Origin: Parapristionchus giblindavisi
Taxonomy: Eukaryota; Nematoda; Chromadorea; Rhabditida; Diplogasteridae
Assembly: GCA_943737045.1 (NCBI GenBank)
Contig: CALSFV010000237.1
Span: 248,001 to 312,000 of the forward strand
Direction of reading: 5' to 3'
DNA: 64,000 nt
Shown: positions 50,749-63,926 of the stretch, one piece after another
How the letters are laid out: each line of letters begins with the position of its first letter
How positions within the stretch are numbered: the first letter of the stretch is position 1
Notes under the pieces: generated by a model
Database searches by the model: none
The model's input: only the letters and a program-made list of their open reading frames with translations
Told to the model about the DNA's origin: nothing
Made by a program: the position numbers and the translations under genes

Positions 50749-52033
50749 TTCGTGTCAAGTTAATATATTATCGAATCTTATCGTAGCATATACCACGTGA
50801 AAGAGCAAAAAATTCTGAATAATCTACACTTCAGTTCATGTAAAACTGTAATGCTGTGCTGATTCCACAATGCAATAAGTACAAAAGTAGCTTTCACTCT
50901 GATAAGACCAAAACAATACCTGAAATGAAAAATTTTCTGCTAAACCCAGCGTGTCATATACCAAACGAAAGAGCAAAAAATTCTGAGTATTTTGCACATT
51001 CCCATGTTGAACAACGGCCACTTCAGCCGAATTCACAAAATTGAATTATGCTTTTTTGGCAATAAAGAATTCGTGTCAAGTTAATATATTATCGAATCTT
51101 ATCGTAGCATATACCACGTGAAAGAGCAAAAAATTCTGAATAATCTACACTTCAGTTCATGTCAAACTGTAATGCTGTGTTGATTCCACAATGCAATAAG
51201 TACAAAAGTAGCTTTCACTCTGATAAGACCAAAACAATACCTGAAATGAAAAATTTTCTGCTAAACCCAGCGTGTCATATACCAAAACGAAAGAGCAAAA
51301 AATTCTGAGTATTTTGCACATTCCCATGTTGAACAACGGCCACTTCAGCCGAATTAACAAAATTGAATTATGCTTTTTTGGCAATAAAGAATTCGTGTCA
51401 AGTTAATATATTATCGAATCTTATCGTAGCATATACCACGTGAAAGAGCAAAAAATTCTGAATAATCTACACTTCAGTTCATGTCAAACTGTAATGCTGT
51501 GCTGATTCCACAATGCAATAAGTACAAAAGTAGCTTTCACTCTGATAAGACCAAAACAATACCTGAAATGAAAAATTTTTTGCTAAACCCAGCGTGTCAT
51601 ATACCAAACGAAAGAGCAAAAAATTCTGAGTATTTTGCACATTCCCATGTTGAACAACGGCCACTTCAGCCGAATTAACAAAATTGAGTTATGCTTTTTT
51701 GGCAATAAAGAATTCGTGTCAAGTTAATATATTATCGAATCTTATCGTAGCATATACCACGTGAAAGAGCAAAAAATTCTGAATAATCTACACTTCAGTT
51801 CATGTAAAACTGTAATGCTGTGCTGATTCCATAATGCAATAAGTACAAAAGTAGCTTTCACTCTGATAAGACCAAAACAATACCTGAAATGAAAAATTTT
51901 CTGCTAAACCCAGCGTGTCATATACCAAACGAAAGAGCAAAAAATTCTGAGTATTTTGCACATTCCCATGTTGAACAACGGCCACTTCAGCCGAATTCAC
52001 AAAATTGAATTATGCTTTTTTGGCAATAAAGAA
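50749..52033 (+). repeat. Pentamer copy 2, four of five monomers (Ux V X Ux)
   Basis: Repeats the preceding pentamer up to the fourth monomer. Private changes: GAGTTATG for GAATTATG near 51688, and CCATAATGC for CCACAATGC near 51832. The expected V is replaced at 52034 by a B-like monomer. Confidence 0.85.
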
Positions 52034-52996
52034 TTCGTGTCAAGTTAATATATTATCGAATCTTATCGTAGCATATACCACGTGAAAGAGCAAAAAATTC
52101 TGAATAATCTACACTTCAGTTCATGTCAAACTGTAATGCTGTGTTGATTCCACAATGCAATAAGTACAAAAGTAGCTTTCACTCTGATAAGACCAAAACA
52201 ATACCTGAAATGAAAATTTTTTTGCTAAACCCAGCGTGTCATATACCAAACGAAAGAGCAAAAAATTCTGAGTATTTTGCACATTCCCATGTTGAACAAC
52301 GGCCACTTCAGCCGAATTCACAAAATTGAATTATGCTTTTTTGGCAATAAAGAATTCGTGTCAAGTTAATATATTATCGAATCTTATCGTAGCATATACC
52401 ACGTGAAAGAGCAAAAAATTCTGAATAATCTACACTTCAGTTCATGTCAAACTGTAATGCTGTGTTGATTCCACAATGCAATAAGTACAAAAGTAGCTTG
52501 CACTCTGATAAGACCAAAACAATACCTGAAATGAAAAATTTTCTGCTAAACCCAGCGTGTCATATACCAAACGAAAGAGCAAAAAATTCTGAGTATTTTG
52601 CACATTCCCATGTTGAACAACGGCCACTTCAGCCGAATTCACAAAATTGAATTATGCTTTTTTGGCAATAAAGAATTCGTGTCAAGTTAATATATTATCG
52701 AATCTTATCGTAGCATATACCACGTGAAAGAGCAAAAAATTCTGAATAATCTACACTTCAGTTCATGTCAAACTGTAATGCTGTATTGATTCCACAATGC
52801 AATAAGTACAAAAGTAGCTTTCACTCTGATAAGACCAAAACAATACCTGAAATGAAAAATTTTCTGCTAAACCCAGCGTGTCATATACCAAACGAAAGAG
52901 CAAAAAATACTGAGTATTTTGCACGTTCCCATGTTGAACAACGGCCACTTCAGCCGCATTAACAAAATTGAATTATGCTTTTTTGGCAATAAAGAA
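52034..52996 (+). repeat. B-like, S, H (3 monomers)
   Basis: The first has a private rearranged A/T tract (AAAATTTTTTTGC near 52214-52224), the second is S with p146 G, and the third is H (p234 A) with singletons CTGTATTG near 52785 and CCGCATT near 52957. S and H were last seen near 26-31 kb, so this is the return of that older subfamily after about 21 kb. Confidence 0.8.
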
Positions 52997-54603
52997 TTCG
53001 TGTCAAGTTAATATATTATCGAATCTTATCGTAGCATATACCACGTGAAAGAGCAAAAAATTCTGAATAATCTACACTTCAGTTCATGTCAAACTGTAAT
53101 GCTGTGCTGATTCCACAATGCAATAAGTACAAAAGTAGCTTTCACTCTGATAAGACCAAAACAATACCTGAAATGAAAAATTTTCTGCTAAACCCAGCGT
53201 GTCATATACCAAACGAAAGAGCAAAAAATTCTGAGTATTTTGCACATTCCCATGTTGAACAACGGCCACTTCAGCCGAATTCACAAAATTGAATTATGCT
53301 TTTTTGGCAATAAAGAATTCGTGTCAAGTTAATATATTATCGAATCTTATCGTAGCATATACCACGTGAAAGAGCAAAAAATTCTGAATAATCTACACTT
53401 CAGTTCATGTCAAACTGTAATGCTGTGTTGATTCCACAATGCAATAAGTACAAAAGTAGCTTTCACTCTGATAAGACCAAAACAATACCTGAAATGAAAA
53501 ATTTTCTGCTAAACCCAGCGTGTCATATACCAAAACGAAAGAGCAAAAAATTCTGAGTATTTTGCACATTCCCATGTTGAACAACGGCCACTTCAGCCGA
53601 ATTAACAAAATTGAATTATGCTTTTTTGGCAATAAAGAATTCGTGTCAAGTTAATATATTATCGAATCTTATCGTAGCATATACCACGTGAAAGAGCAAA
53701 AAATTCTGAATAATCTACACTTCAGTTCATGTCAAACTGTAATGCTGTGCTGATTCCACAATGCAATAAGTACAAAAGTAGCTTTCACTCTGATAAGACC
53801 AAAACAATACCTGAAATGAAAAATTTTCTGCTAAACCCAGCGTGTCATATACCAAACGAAAGAGCAAAAAATTCTGAGTATTTTGCACATTCCCATGTTG
53901 AACAACGGCCACTTCAGCCGAATTCACAAAATTGAATTATGCTTTTTTGGCAATAAAGAATTCGTGTCAAGTTAATATATTATCGAATCTTATCGTAGCA
54001 TATACCACGTGAAAGAGCAAAAAATTCTGAATAATCTACACTTCAGTTCATGTCAAACTGTAATGCTGTGTTGATTCCACAATGCAATAAGTACAAAAGT
54101 AGCTTTCACTCTGATAAGACCAAAACAATACCTGAAATGAAAAATTTTCTGCTAAACCCAGCGTGTCATATACCAAAACGAAAGAGCAAAAAATTCTGAG
54201 TATTTTGCACATTCCCATGTTGAACAACGGCCACTTCAGCCGAATTAACAAAATTGAATTATGCTTTTTTGGCAATAAAGAATTCGTGTCAAGTTAATAT
54301 ATTATCGAATCTTATCGTAGCATATACCACGTGAAAGAGCAAAAAATTCTGAATAATCTACACTTCAGTTCATGTCAAACTGTAATGCTGTGCTGATTCC
54401 ACAATGCAATAAGTACAAAAGTAGCTTTCACTCTGATAAGACCAAAACAATACCTGAAATGAAAAATTTTCTGCTAAACCCAGCGTGTCATATACCAAAC
54501 GAAAGAGCAAAAAATTCTGAGTATTTTGCACATTCCCATGTTGAACAACGGCCACTTCAGCCGAATTCACAAAATTGAATTATGCTTTTTTGGCAATAAA
54601 GAA
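52997..54603 (+). repeat. U V U V U: 643-bp dimers
   Basis: Starts at 52997, 53640 and 54283 are spaced 643 bp (321 + 322). U carries p111 C and V carries the extra A and p286 A. The copies look identical by eye, indicating recent dimer amplification. Confidence 0.88.
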
Positions 54604-56210
54604 TTCGTGTCAAGTTAATATATTATCGAATCTTATCGTAGCATATACCACGTGAAAGAGCAAAAAATTCTGAATAATCTACACTTCAGTTCATGTCAAA
54701 CTGTAATGCTGTGTTGATTCCACAATGCAATAAGTACAAAAGTAGCTTGCACTCTGATAAGACCAAAACAATACCTGAAATGAAAAATTTTCTGCTAAAC
54801 CCAGCGTGTCATATACCAAACGAAAGAGCAAAAAATTCTGAGTATTTTGCACATTCCCATGTTGAACAACGGCCACTTCAGCCGAATTCACAAAATTGAA
54901 TTATGCTTTTTTGGCAATAAAGAATTCGTGTCAAGTTAATATATTATCGAATCTTATCGTAGCATATACCACGTGAAAGAGCAAAAAATTCTGAATAATC
55001 TACACTTCAGTTCATGTCAAACTGTAATGCTGTGCTGATTCCACAATGCAATAAGTACAAAAGTAGCTTTCACTCTGATAAGACCAAAACAATACCTGAA
55101 ATGAAAAATTTTCTGCTAAACCCAGCGTGTCATATACCAAACGAAAGAGCAAAAAATTCTGAGTATTTTGCACATTCCCATGTTGAACAACGGCCACTTC
55201 AGCCGAATTCACAAAATTGAATTATGCTTTTTTGGCAATAAAGAATTCGTGTCAAGTTAATATATTATCGAATCTTATCGTAGCATATACCACGTGAAAG
55301 AGCAAAAAATTCTGAATAATCTACACTTCAGTTCATGTCAAACTGTAATGCTGTGTTGATTCCACAATGCAATAAGTACAAAAGTAGCTTTCACTCTGAT
55401 AAGACCAAAACAATACCTGAAATGAAAAATTTTCTGCTAAACCCAGCGTGTCATATACCAAAACGAAAGAGCAAAAAATTCTGAGTATTTTGCACATTCC
55501 CATGTTGAACAACGGCCACTTCAGCCGAATTCACAAAATTGAATTATGCTTTTTTGGCAATAAAGAATTCGTGTCAAGTTAATATATTATCGAATCTTAT
55601 CGTAGAATATACCACGTGAAAGAGCAAAAAATTCTGAATAATCTACACTTCAGTTCATGTCAAACTGTAATGCTGTGTTGATTCCACAATGCAATAAGTA
55701 CAAAAGTAGCTTGCACTCTGATAAGACCAAAACAATACCTGAAATGAAAAATTTTCTGCTAAACCCAGCGTGTCATATACCAAACGAAAGAGCAAAAAAT
55801 TCTGAGTATTTTGCACATTCCCATGTTGAACAACGGCCACTTCAGCCGAATTCACAAAATTGAATTATGCTTTTTTGGCAATAAAGAATTCGTGTCAAGT
55901 TAATATATTATCGAATCTTATCGTAGCATATACCACGTGAAAGAGCAAAAAATTCTGAATAATCTACACTTCAGTTCATGTCAAACTGTAATGCTGTGTT
56001 GATTCCACAATGCAATAAGTACAAAAGTAGCTTTCACTCTGATAAGACCAAAACAATACCTGAAATGAAAAATTTTCTGCTAAACCCAGCGTGTCATATA
56101 CCAAAACGAAAGAGCAAAAAATTCTGAGTATTTTGCACATTCCCATGTTGAACAACGGCCACTTCAGCCGAATTCACAAAATTGAATTATGCTTTTTTGG
56201 CAATAAAGAA
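54604..56210 (+). repeat. S U C S C (5 monomers)
   Basis: Mixture of S (p146 G), U (p111 C) and C (322 bp). The second S (55568) also has p39 A, the same S haplotype as in the 7-monomer HOR near 27304 and 29552. U is rare beyond this point. Confidence 0.82.
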
Positions 56211-58459
56211 TTCGTCTCAAGTTAATATATTATCGAATCTTATCGTAGCATATACCACGTGAAAGAGCAAAAAATTCTGAATAATCTACACTTCAGTTCA
56301 TGTCAAACTGTAATGCTGTGTTGATTCCACAATGCAATAAGTACAAAAGTAGCTTTCACTCTGATAAGACCAAAACAATACCTGAAATGAAAAATTTTCT
56401 GCTAAACCCAGCGTGTCATATACCAAACGAAAGAGCAAAAAATTCTGATTATTTTGCACGTTCCCATGTTGAACAACGGCCACTTCAGCCGAATTAACAA
56501 AATTGAATTATGCTTTTTTGGCAATAAAGAATTCGTGTCAAGTTAATATATTATCGAATCTTATCGTAGCATATACCACGTGAAAGAGCAAAAAATTCTG
56601 AATAATCTACACTTCAGTTCATGTCAAACTGTAATGCTGTGTTGATTCCACAATGCAATAAGTACAAAAGTAGCTTTCACTCTGATAAGACCAAAACAAT
56701 ACCTGAAATGAAAAATTTTCTGCTAAACCCAGCGTGTCATATACCAAACGAAAGAGCAAAAAATACTGAGTATTTTGCACGTTCCCATGTTGAACAACGG
56801 CCACTTCAGCCGAATTAACAAAATTGAATTATGCTTTTTTGGCAATAAAGAATTCGTGTCAAGTTAATATATTATCGAATCTTATCGTAGCATATACCAC
56901 GTGAAAGAGCAAAAAATTCTGAATAATCTACACTTCAGTTCATGTCAAACTGTAATGCTGTGTTGATTCCACAATGCAATAAGTACAAAAGTAGCTTTCA
57001 CTCTGATAAGACCAAAACAATACCTGAAATGAAAAAATTTTCTGCTAAACCCAGCGTGTCATATACCAAACGAAAGAGCAAAAAATACTGAGTATTTTGC
57101 ACGTTCCCATGTTGAACAACGGCCACTTCAGCCGAATTAACAAAATTGAATTATGCTTTTTTGGCAATAAAGAATTCGTGTCAAGTTAATATATTATCGA
57201 ATCTTATCGTAGCATATACCACGTGAAAGAGCAAAAAATTCTGAATAATCTACACTTCAGTTCATGTCAAACTGTAATGCTGTGCTGATTCCACAATGCA
57301 ATAAGTACAAAAGTAGCTTTCACTCTGATAAGACCAAAACAATACCTGAAATGAAAAATTTTCTGCTAAACCCAGCGTGTCATATACCAAACGAAAGAGC
57401 AAAAAATTCTGAGTATTTTGCACATTCCCATGTTGAACAACGGCCACTTCAGCCGAATTCACAAAATTGAATTATGCTTTTTTGGCAATAAAGAATTCGT
57501 GTCAAGTTAATATATTAACGAATCTTATCGTAGCATATACCACGTGAAAGAGCAAAAAATTCTGAATAATCTACACTTCAGTTCATGTCAAACTGTAATG
57601 CTGTGTTGATTCCACAATGCAATAAGTACAAAAGTAGCTTTCACTCTGATAAGACCAAAACAATACCTGAAATGAAAAATTTTCCGCTAAACCCAGCGTG
57701 TCATATACCAAACGAAAGAGCAAAAAATACTGAGTATTTTGCACGTTCCCATGTTGAACAACGGCCACTTCAGCCGAATTAACAAAATTGAATTATGCTT
57801 TTTTGGCAATAAAGAATTCGTGTCAAGTTAATATATTATCGAATCTTATCGTAGCATATACCACGTGAAAGAGCAAAAAATTCTGAATAATCTACACTTC
57901 AGTTCATGTCAAACTGTAATGCTGTGTTGATTCCACAATGCAATAAGTACAAAAGTAGCTTTCACTCTGATAAGACCAAAACAATACCTGAAATGAAAAA
58001 TTTTCTGCTAAACCCAGCGTGTCATATACCAAAACGAAAGAGCAAAAAATTCTGAGTATTTTGCACATTCCCATGTTGAACAACGGCCACTTCAGCCGAA
58101 TTCACAAAATTGAATTATGCTTTTTTGGCAATAAAGAATTCGTGTCAAGTTAATATATTATCGAATCTTATCGTAGCATATACCACGTGAAAGAGCAAAA
58201 AATTCTGAATAATCTACACTTCAGTTCATGTCAAACTGTAATGCTGTGTTGATTCCACAATGCAATAAGTACAAAAGTAGCTTGCACTCTGATAAGACCA
58301 AAACAATACCTGAAATGAAAAATTTTCTGCTAAACCCAGCGTGTCATATACCAAACGAAAGAGCAAAAAATTCGGAGTATTTTGCACATTCCCATGTTGA
58401 ACAACGGCCACTTCAGCCGAATTCACAAAATTGAATTATGCTTTTTTGGCAATAAAGAA
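56211..58459 (+). repeat. D H H/J U H C S (7 monomers)
   Basis: The third monomer (56853-57174, 322 bp) combines the J insertion in p180-184 with the H mark p234 A, so it is a J/H recombinant or an independent slippage. Singletons include GTCTCAAG near 56216, TATTAACGAA near 57519, TTCCGC near 57684 and TTCGGAG near 58374. The first U-free stretch begins after this block. Confidence 0.8.
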
Positions 58460-59747
58460 TTCGTGTCAAGTTAATATATTATCGAATCTTATCGTAGCAT
58501 ATACCACGTGAAAGAGCAAAAAATTCTGAATAATCTACACTTCAGTTCATGTCAAACTGTAATGCTGTGTTGATTCCACAATGCAATAAGTACAAAAGTA
58601 GCTTTCACTCTGATAAGACCAAAACAATACCTGAAATGAAAAATTTTCTGCTAAACCCAGCGTGTCATATACCAAAACGAAAGAGCAAAAAAATTCAGAG
58701 TATTTTGCACATTCCCATGTTGAACAACGGCCACTTCAGCCGAATTCACAAAATTGAATTATGCTTTTTTGGCAATAAAGAATTCGTGTCAAGTTAATAT
58801 ATTATCGAATCTTATCGTAGAATATACCACGTGAAAGAGCAAAAAATTCTGAATAATCTACACTTCAGTTCATGTCAAACTGTAATGCTGTGTTGATTCC
58901 ACAATGCAATAAGTGCAAAAGTAGCTTGCACTCTGATAAGACCAAAACAATACCTGAAATGAAAAATTTTCTGCTAAACCCAGCGTGTCATATACCAAAC
59001 GAAAGAGCAAAAAATTCTGAGTATTTTGCACATTCCCATGTTGAACAACGGCCACTTCACCCGAATTCACAAAATTGAATTATGCTTTTTTGGCAATAAA
59101 GAATTCGTGTCAAGTTAATATATTATCGAATCTTATCGTAGCATATACCACGTGAAAGAGCAAAAAATTCTGAATAATCTACACTTCAGTTCATGTCAAA
59201 CTGTGATGCTGTGTTGATTCCACAATGCAATAAGTACAAAAGTAGCTTTCACTCTGATAAGACCAAAACAATACCTGAAATGAAAAATTTTCTGCTAAAC
59301 CCAGCGTGTCATATACCAAAACGAAAGAGCAAAAAATTCTGAGTATTTTGCACATTCCCATGTTGAACAACGGCCACTTCAGCCGAATTCACAAAATTGA
59401 ATTATGCTTTTTTGGCAATAAAGAATTCGTGTCAAGTTAATATATTATCGAATCTTATCGTAGCATATACCACGTGAAAGAGCAAAAAATTCTGAATAAT
59501 CTACACTTCAGTTCATGTCAAACTGTAATGCTGTGTTGATTCCACAATGCAATAAGTACAAAAGTAGCTTTCACTCTGATAAGACCAAAACAATACCTGA
59601 AATGAAAAATTTTCTGCTAAACCCAGCGTGTCATATACCAAAACGAAAGAGCAAAAAATTCTGAGTATTTTGCACATTCCCATGTTGAACAACGGCCACT
59701 TCAGCCGAATTCACAAAATTGAATTATGCTTTTTTGGCAATAAAGAA
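58460..59747 (+). repeat. L S C C (4 monomers, 1,288 bp)
   Basis: L is 323 bp, with the class C extra A plus another A and a p236 change giving TTCAGAG. S carries p39 A, p133 G, p146 G and p278 C. The first C carries p102 G. All these marks return in the next block. Confidence 0.87.
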
Positions 59748-61356
59748 TTCGTGTCAAGTTAATATATTATCGAATCTTATCGTAGCATATACCACGTGAA
59801 AGAGCAAAAAATTCTGAATAATCTACACTTCAGTTCATGTCAAACTGTAATGCTGTGTTGATTCCACAATGCAATAAGTACAAAAGTAGCTTTCACTCTG
59901 ATAAGACCAAAACAATACCTGAAATGAAAAATTTTCTGCTAAACCCAGCGTGTCATATACCAAAACGAAAGAGCAAAAAAATTCAGAGTATTTTGCACAT
60001 TCCCATGTTGAACAACGGCCACTTCAGCCGAATTCACAAAATTGAATTATGCTTTTTTGGCAATAAAGAATTCGTGTCAAGTTAATATATTATCGAATCT
60101 TATCGTAGAATATACCACGTGAAAGAGCAAAAAATTCTGAATAATCTACACTTCAGTTCATGTCAAACTGTAATGCTGTGTTGATTCCACAATGCAATAA
60201 GTGCAAAAGTAGCTTGCACTCTGATAAGACCAAAACAATACCTGAAATGAAAAATTTTCTGCTAAACCCAGCGTGTCATATACCAAACGAAAGAGCAAAA
60301 AATTCTGAGTATTTTGCACATTCCCATGTTGAACAACGGCCACTTCAGCCGAATTCACAAAATTGAATTATGCTTTTTTGGCAATAAAGAATTCGTGTCA
60401 AGTTAATATATTATCGAATCTTATCGTAGAATATACCACGTGAAAGAGCAAAAAATTCTGAATAATCTACACTTCAGTTCATGTCAAACTGTAATGCTGT
60501 GTTGATTCCACAATGCAATAAGTGCAAAAGTAGCTTGCACTCTGATAAGACCAAAACAATACCTGAAATGAAAAATTTTCTGCTAAACCCAGCGTGTCAT
60601 ATACCAAACGAAAGAGCAAAAAATTCTGAGTATTTTGCACATTCCCATGTTGAACAACGGCCACTTCACCCGAATTCACAAAATTGAATTATGCTTTTTT
60701 GGCAATAAAGAATTCGTGTCAAGTTAATATATTATCGAATCTTATCGTAGCATATACCACGTGAAAGAGCAAAAAATTCTGAATAATCTACACTTCAGTT
60801 CATGTCAAACTGTGATGCTGTGTTGATTCCACAATGCAATAAGTACAAAAGTAGCTTTCACTCTGATAAGACCAAAACAATACCTGAAATGAAAAATTTT
60901 CTGCTAAACCCAGCGTGTCATATACCAAAACGAAAGAGCAAAAAATTCTGAGTATTTTGCACATTCCCATGTTGAACAACGGCCACTTCAGCCGAATTCA
61001 CAAAATTGAATTATGCTTTTTTGGCAATAAAGAATTCGTGTCAAGTTAATATATTATCGAATCTTATCGTAGCATATACCACGTGAAAGAGCAAAAAATT
61101 CTGAATAATCTACACTTCAGTTCATGTCAAACTGTAATGCTGTGTTGATTCCACAATGCAATAAGTACAAAAGTAGCTTTCACTCTGATAAGACCAAAAC
61201 AATACCTGAAATGAAAAATTTTCTGCTAAACCCAGCGTGTCATATACCAAAACGAAAGAGCAAAAAATTCTGAGTATTTTGCACATTCCCATGTTGAACA
61301 ACGGCCACTTCAGCCGAATTCACAAAATTGAATTATGCTTTTTTGGCAATAAAGAA
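59748..61356 (+). repeat. L S S C C (5 monomers, 1,609 bp)
   Basis: Repeats the preceding block with one extra S inserted after L. The first S lacks p278 C and the second has it, and the first C again has p102 G. The extra S shows that HOR copies here differ by whole-monomer gain or loss. Confidence 0.87.
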
Positions 61357-62963
61357 TTCGTGTCAAGTTAATATATTATCGAATCTTATCGTAGAATATA
61401 CCACGTGAAAGAGCAAAAAATTCTGAATAATCTACACTTCAGTTCATGTCAAACTGTAATGCTGTGTTGATTCCACAATGCAATAAGTACAAAAGTAGCT
61501 TGCACTCTGATAAGACCAAAACAATACCTGAAATGAAAAATTTTCTGCTAAACCCAGCGTGTCATATACCAAACGAAAGAGCAAAAAATTCTGAGTATTT
61601 TGCACATTCCCATGTTGAACAACGGCCACTTCAGCCGAATTCACAAAATTGAATTATGCTTTTTTGGCAATAAAGAATTCGTGTCAAGTTAATATATTAT
61701 CGAATCTTATCGTAGCATATACCACGTGAAAGAGCAAAAAATTCTGAATAATCTACACTTCAGTTCATGTCAAACTGTAATGCTGTGTTGATTCCACAAT
61801 GCAATAAGTACAAAAGTAGCTTTCACTCTGATAAGACCAAAACAATACCTGAAATGAAAAATTTTCTGCTAAACCCAGCGTGTCATTTACCAAAACGAAA
61901 GAGCAAAAAATTCTGAGTATTTTGCACATTCCCATGTTGAATAACGGCCACTTCAGCCGAATTCACAAAATTGAATTATGCTTTTTTGGCAATAAAGAAT
62001 TCGTGTCAAGTTAATATATTATCGAATCTTATCGTAGCATATACCACGTGAAAGAGCAAAAAATTCTGAATAATCTACACTTCAGTTCATGTCAAACTGT
62101 AATGCTGTGTTGATTCCACAATGCAATAAGTACAAAAGTAGCTTTCACTCTGATAAGACCAAAACAATACCTGAAATGAAAAATTTTCTGCTAAACCCAG
62201 CGTGTCATATACCAAACGAAAGAGCAAAAAATTCTGAGTATTTTGCACATTCCCATGTTGAACAACGGCCACTTCAGCCGAATTCACAAAATTGAATTAT
62301 GCTTTTTTGGCAATAAAGAATTCGTGTCAAGTTAATATATTATCGAATCTTATCGTAGCATATACCACGTGAAAGAGCAAAAAATTCTGAATAATCTACA
62401 CTTCAGTTCATGTCAAACTGTAATGCTGTGTTGATTCCACAATGCAATAAGTACAAAAGTAGCTTTCACTCTGATAAGACCAAAACAATACCTGAAATGA
62501 AAAATTTTCTGCTAAACCCAGCGTGTCATATACCAAAACGAAAGAGCAAAAAATTCTGAGTATTTTGCACATTCCCATGTTGAACAACGGCCACTTCAGC
62601 CGAATTCACAAAATTGAATTATGCTTTTTTGGCAATAAAGAATTCGTGTCAAGTTAATATATTATCGAATCTTATCGTAGAATATACCACGTGAAAGAGC
62701 AAAAAATTCTGAATAATCTACACTTCAGTTCATGTCAAACTGTAATGCTGTGTTGATTCCACAATGCAATAAGTGCAAAAGTAGCTTGCACTCTGATAAG
62801 ACCAAAACAATACCTGAAATGAAAAATTTTCTGCTAAACCCAGCGTGTCATATACCAAACGAAAGAGCAAAAAATTCTGAGTATTTTGCACATTCCCATG
62901 TTGAACAACGGCCACTTCAGCCGAATTCACAAAATTGAATTATGCTTTTTTGGCAATAAAGAA
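61357..62963 (+). repeat. S C B C S (5 monomers)
   Basis: Alternating S/B and C monomers at 643-bp spacing. One C has two singletons (CATTTACC near 61887 and TGAATAACGG near 61941). The last S carries p39 A and p133 G. Confidence 0.82.
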
Positions 62964-63926
62964 TTCGTGTCAAGTTAATATATTATCGAATCTTATCGTA
63001 GCATATACCACGTGAAAGAGCAAAAAATTCTGAATAATCTACACTTCAGTTCATGTCAAACTGTAATGCTGTGTTGATTCCACAATGCAATAAGTACAAA
63101 AGTAGCTTGCACTCTGATAAGACCAAAACAATACCTGAAATGAAAAATTTTCTGCTAAACCCAGCGTGTCCTATACCAAACGAAAGAGCAAAAAATTCTG
63201 AGTATTTTGCACATTCCCATGTTGAACAACGGCCACTTCAGCCGAATTCACAAAATTGAATTATGCTTTTTTGGCAATAAAGAATTCGTGTCAAGTTAAT
63301 ATATTATCGAATCTTATCGTAGCATATACCACGTGAAAGAGCAAAAAATTCTGAATAATCTACACTTCAGTTCATGTCAAACTGTAATGCTGTGTTGATT
63401 CCACAATGCAATAAGTACAAAAGTAGCTTGCACTCTGATAAGACCAAAACAATACCTGAAATGAAAAATTTTCTGCTAAACCCAGCGTGTCCTATACCAA
63501 ACGAAAGAGCAAAAAATTCTGAGTATTTTGCACATTCCCATGTTGAACAACGGCCACTTCAGCCGAATTCACAAAATTGAATTATGCTTTTTTGGCAATA
63601 AAGAATTCGTGTCAAGTTAATATATTATCGAATCTTATCGTAGCATATACCACGTGAAAGAGCAAAAAATTCTGAATAATCTACACTTCAGTTCATGTCA
63701 AACTGTAATGCTGTGTTGATTCCACAATGCAATAAGTACAAAAGTAGCTTGCACTCTGATAAGACCAAAACAATACCTGAAATGAAAAATTTTCTGCTAA
63801 ACCCAGCGTGTCCTATACCAAACGAAAGAGCAAAAAATTCTGAGTATTTTGCACATTCCCATGTTGAACAACGGCCACTTCAGCCGAATTAACAAAATTG
63901 AATTATGCTTTTTTGGCAATAAAGAA
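62964..63926 (+). repeat. Three R monomers (p208 C), local homogenisation
   Basis: Three consecutive S-type monomers all share p208 C (GTCCTATACC), seen nowhere else in the window. They look identical except that the last has p286 A. This is single-monomer tandem amplification in progress at the right edge, and the run may continue beyond the window. Confidence 0.9.

Noticed and set aside
88..63892. Roughly 200 open frames of 61-82 codons on both strands
   Set aside because: They recur once per monomer because the repeat recurs, overlap each other on opposite strands, end within each unit, and are freely broken or extended by single-A insertions. No conserved coding pattern, known domain or upstream signal is seen. 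They are not annotated as genes.
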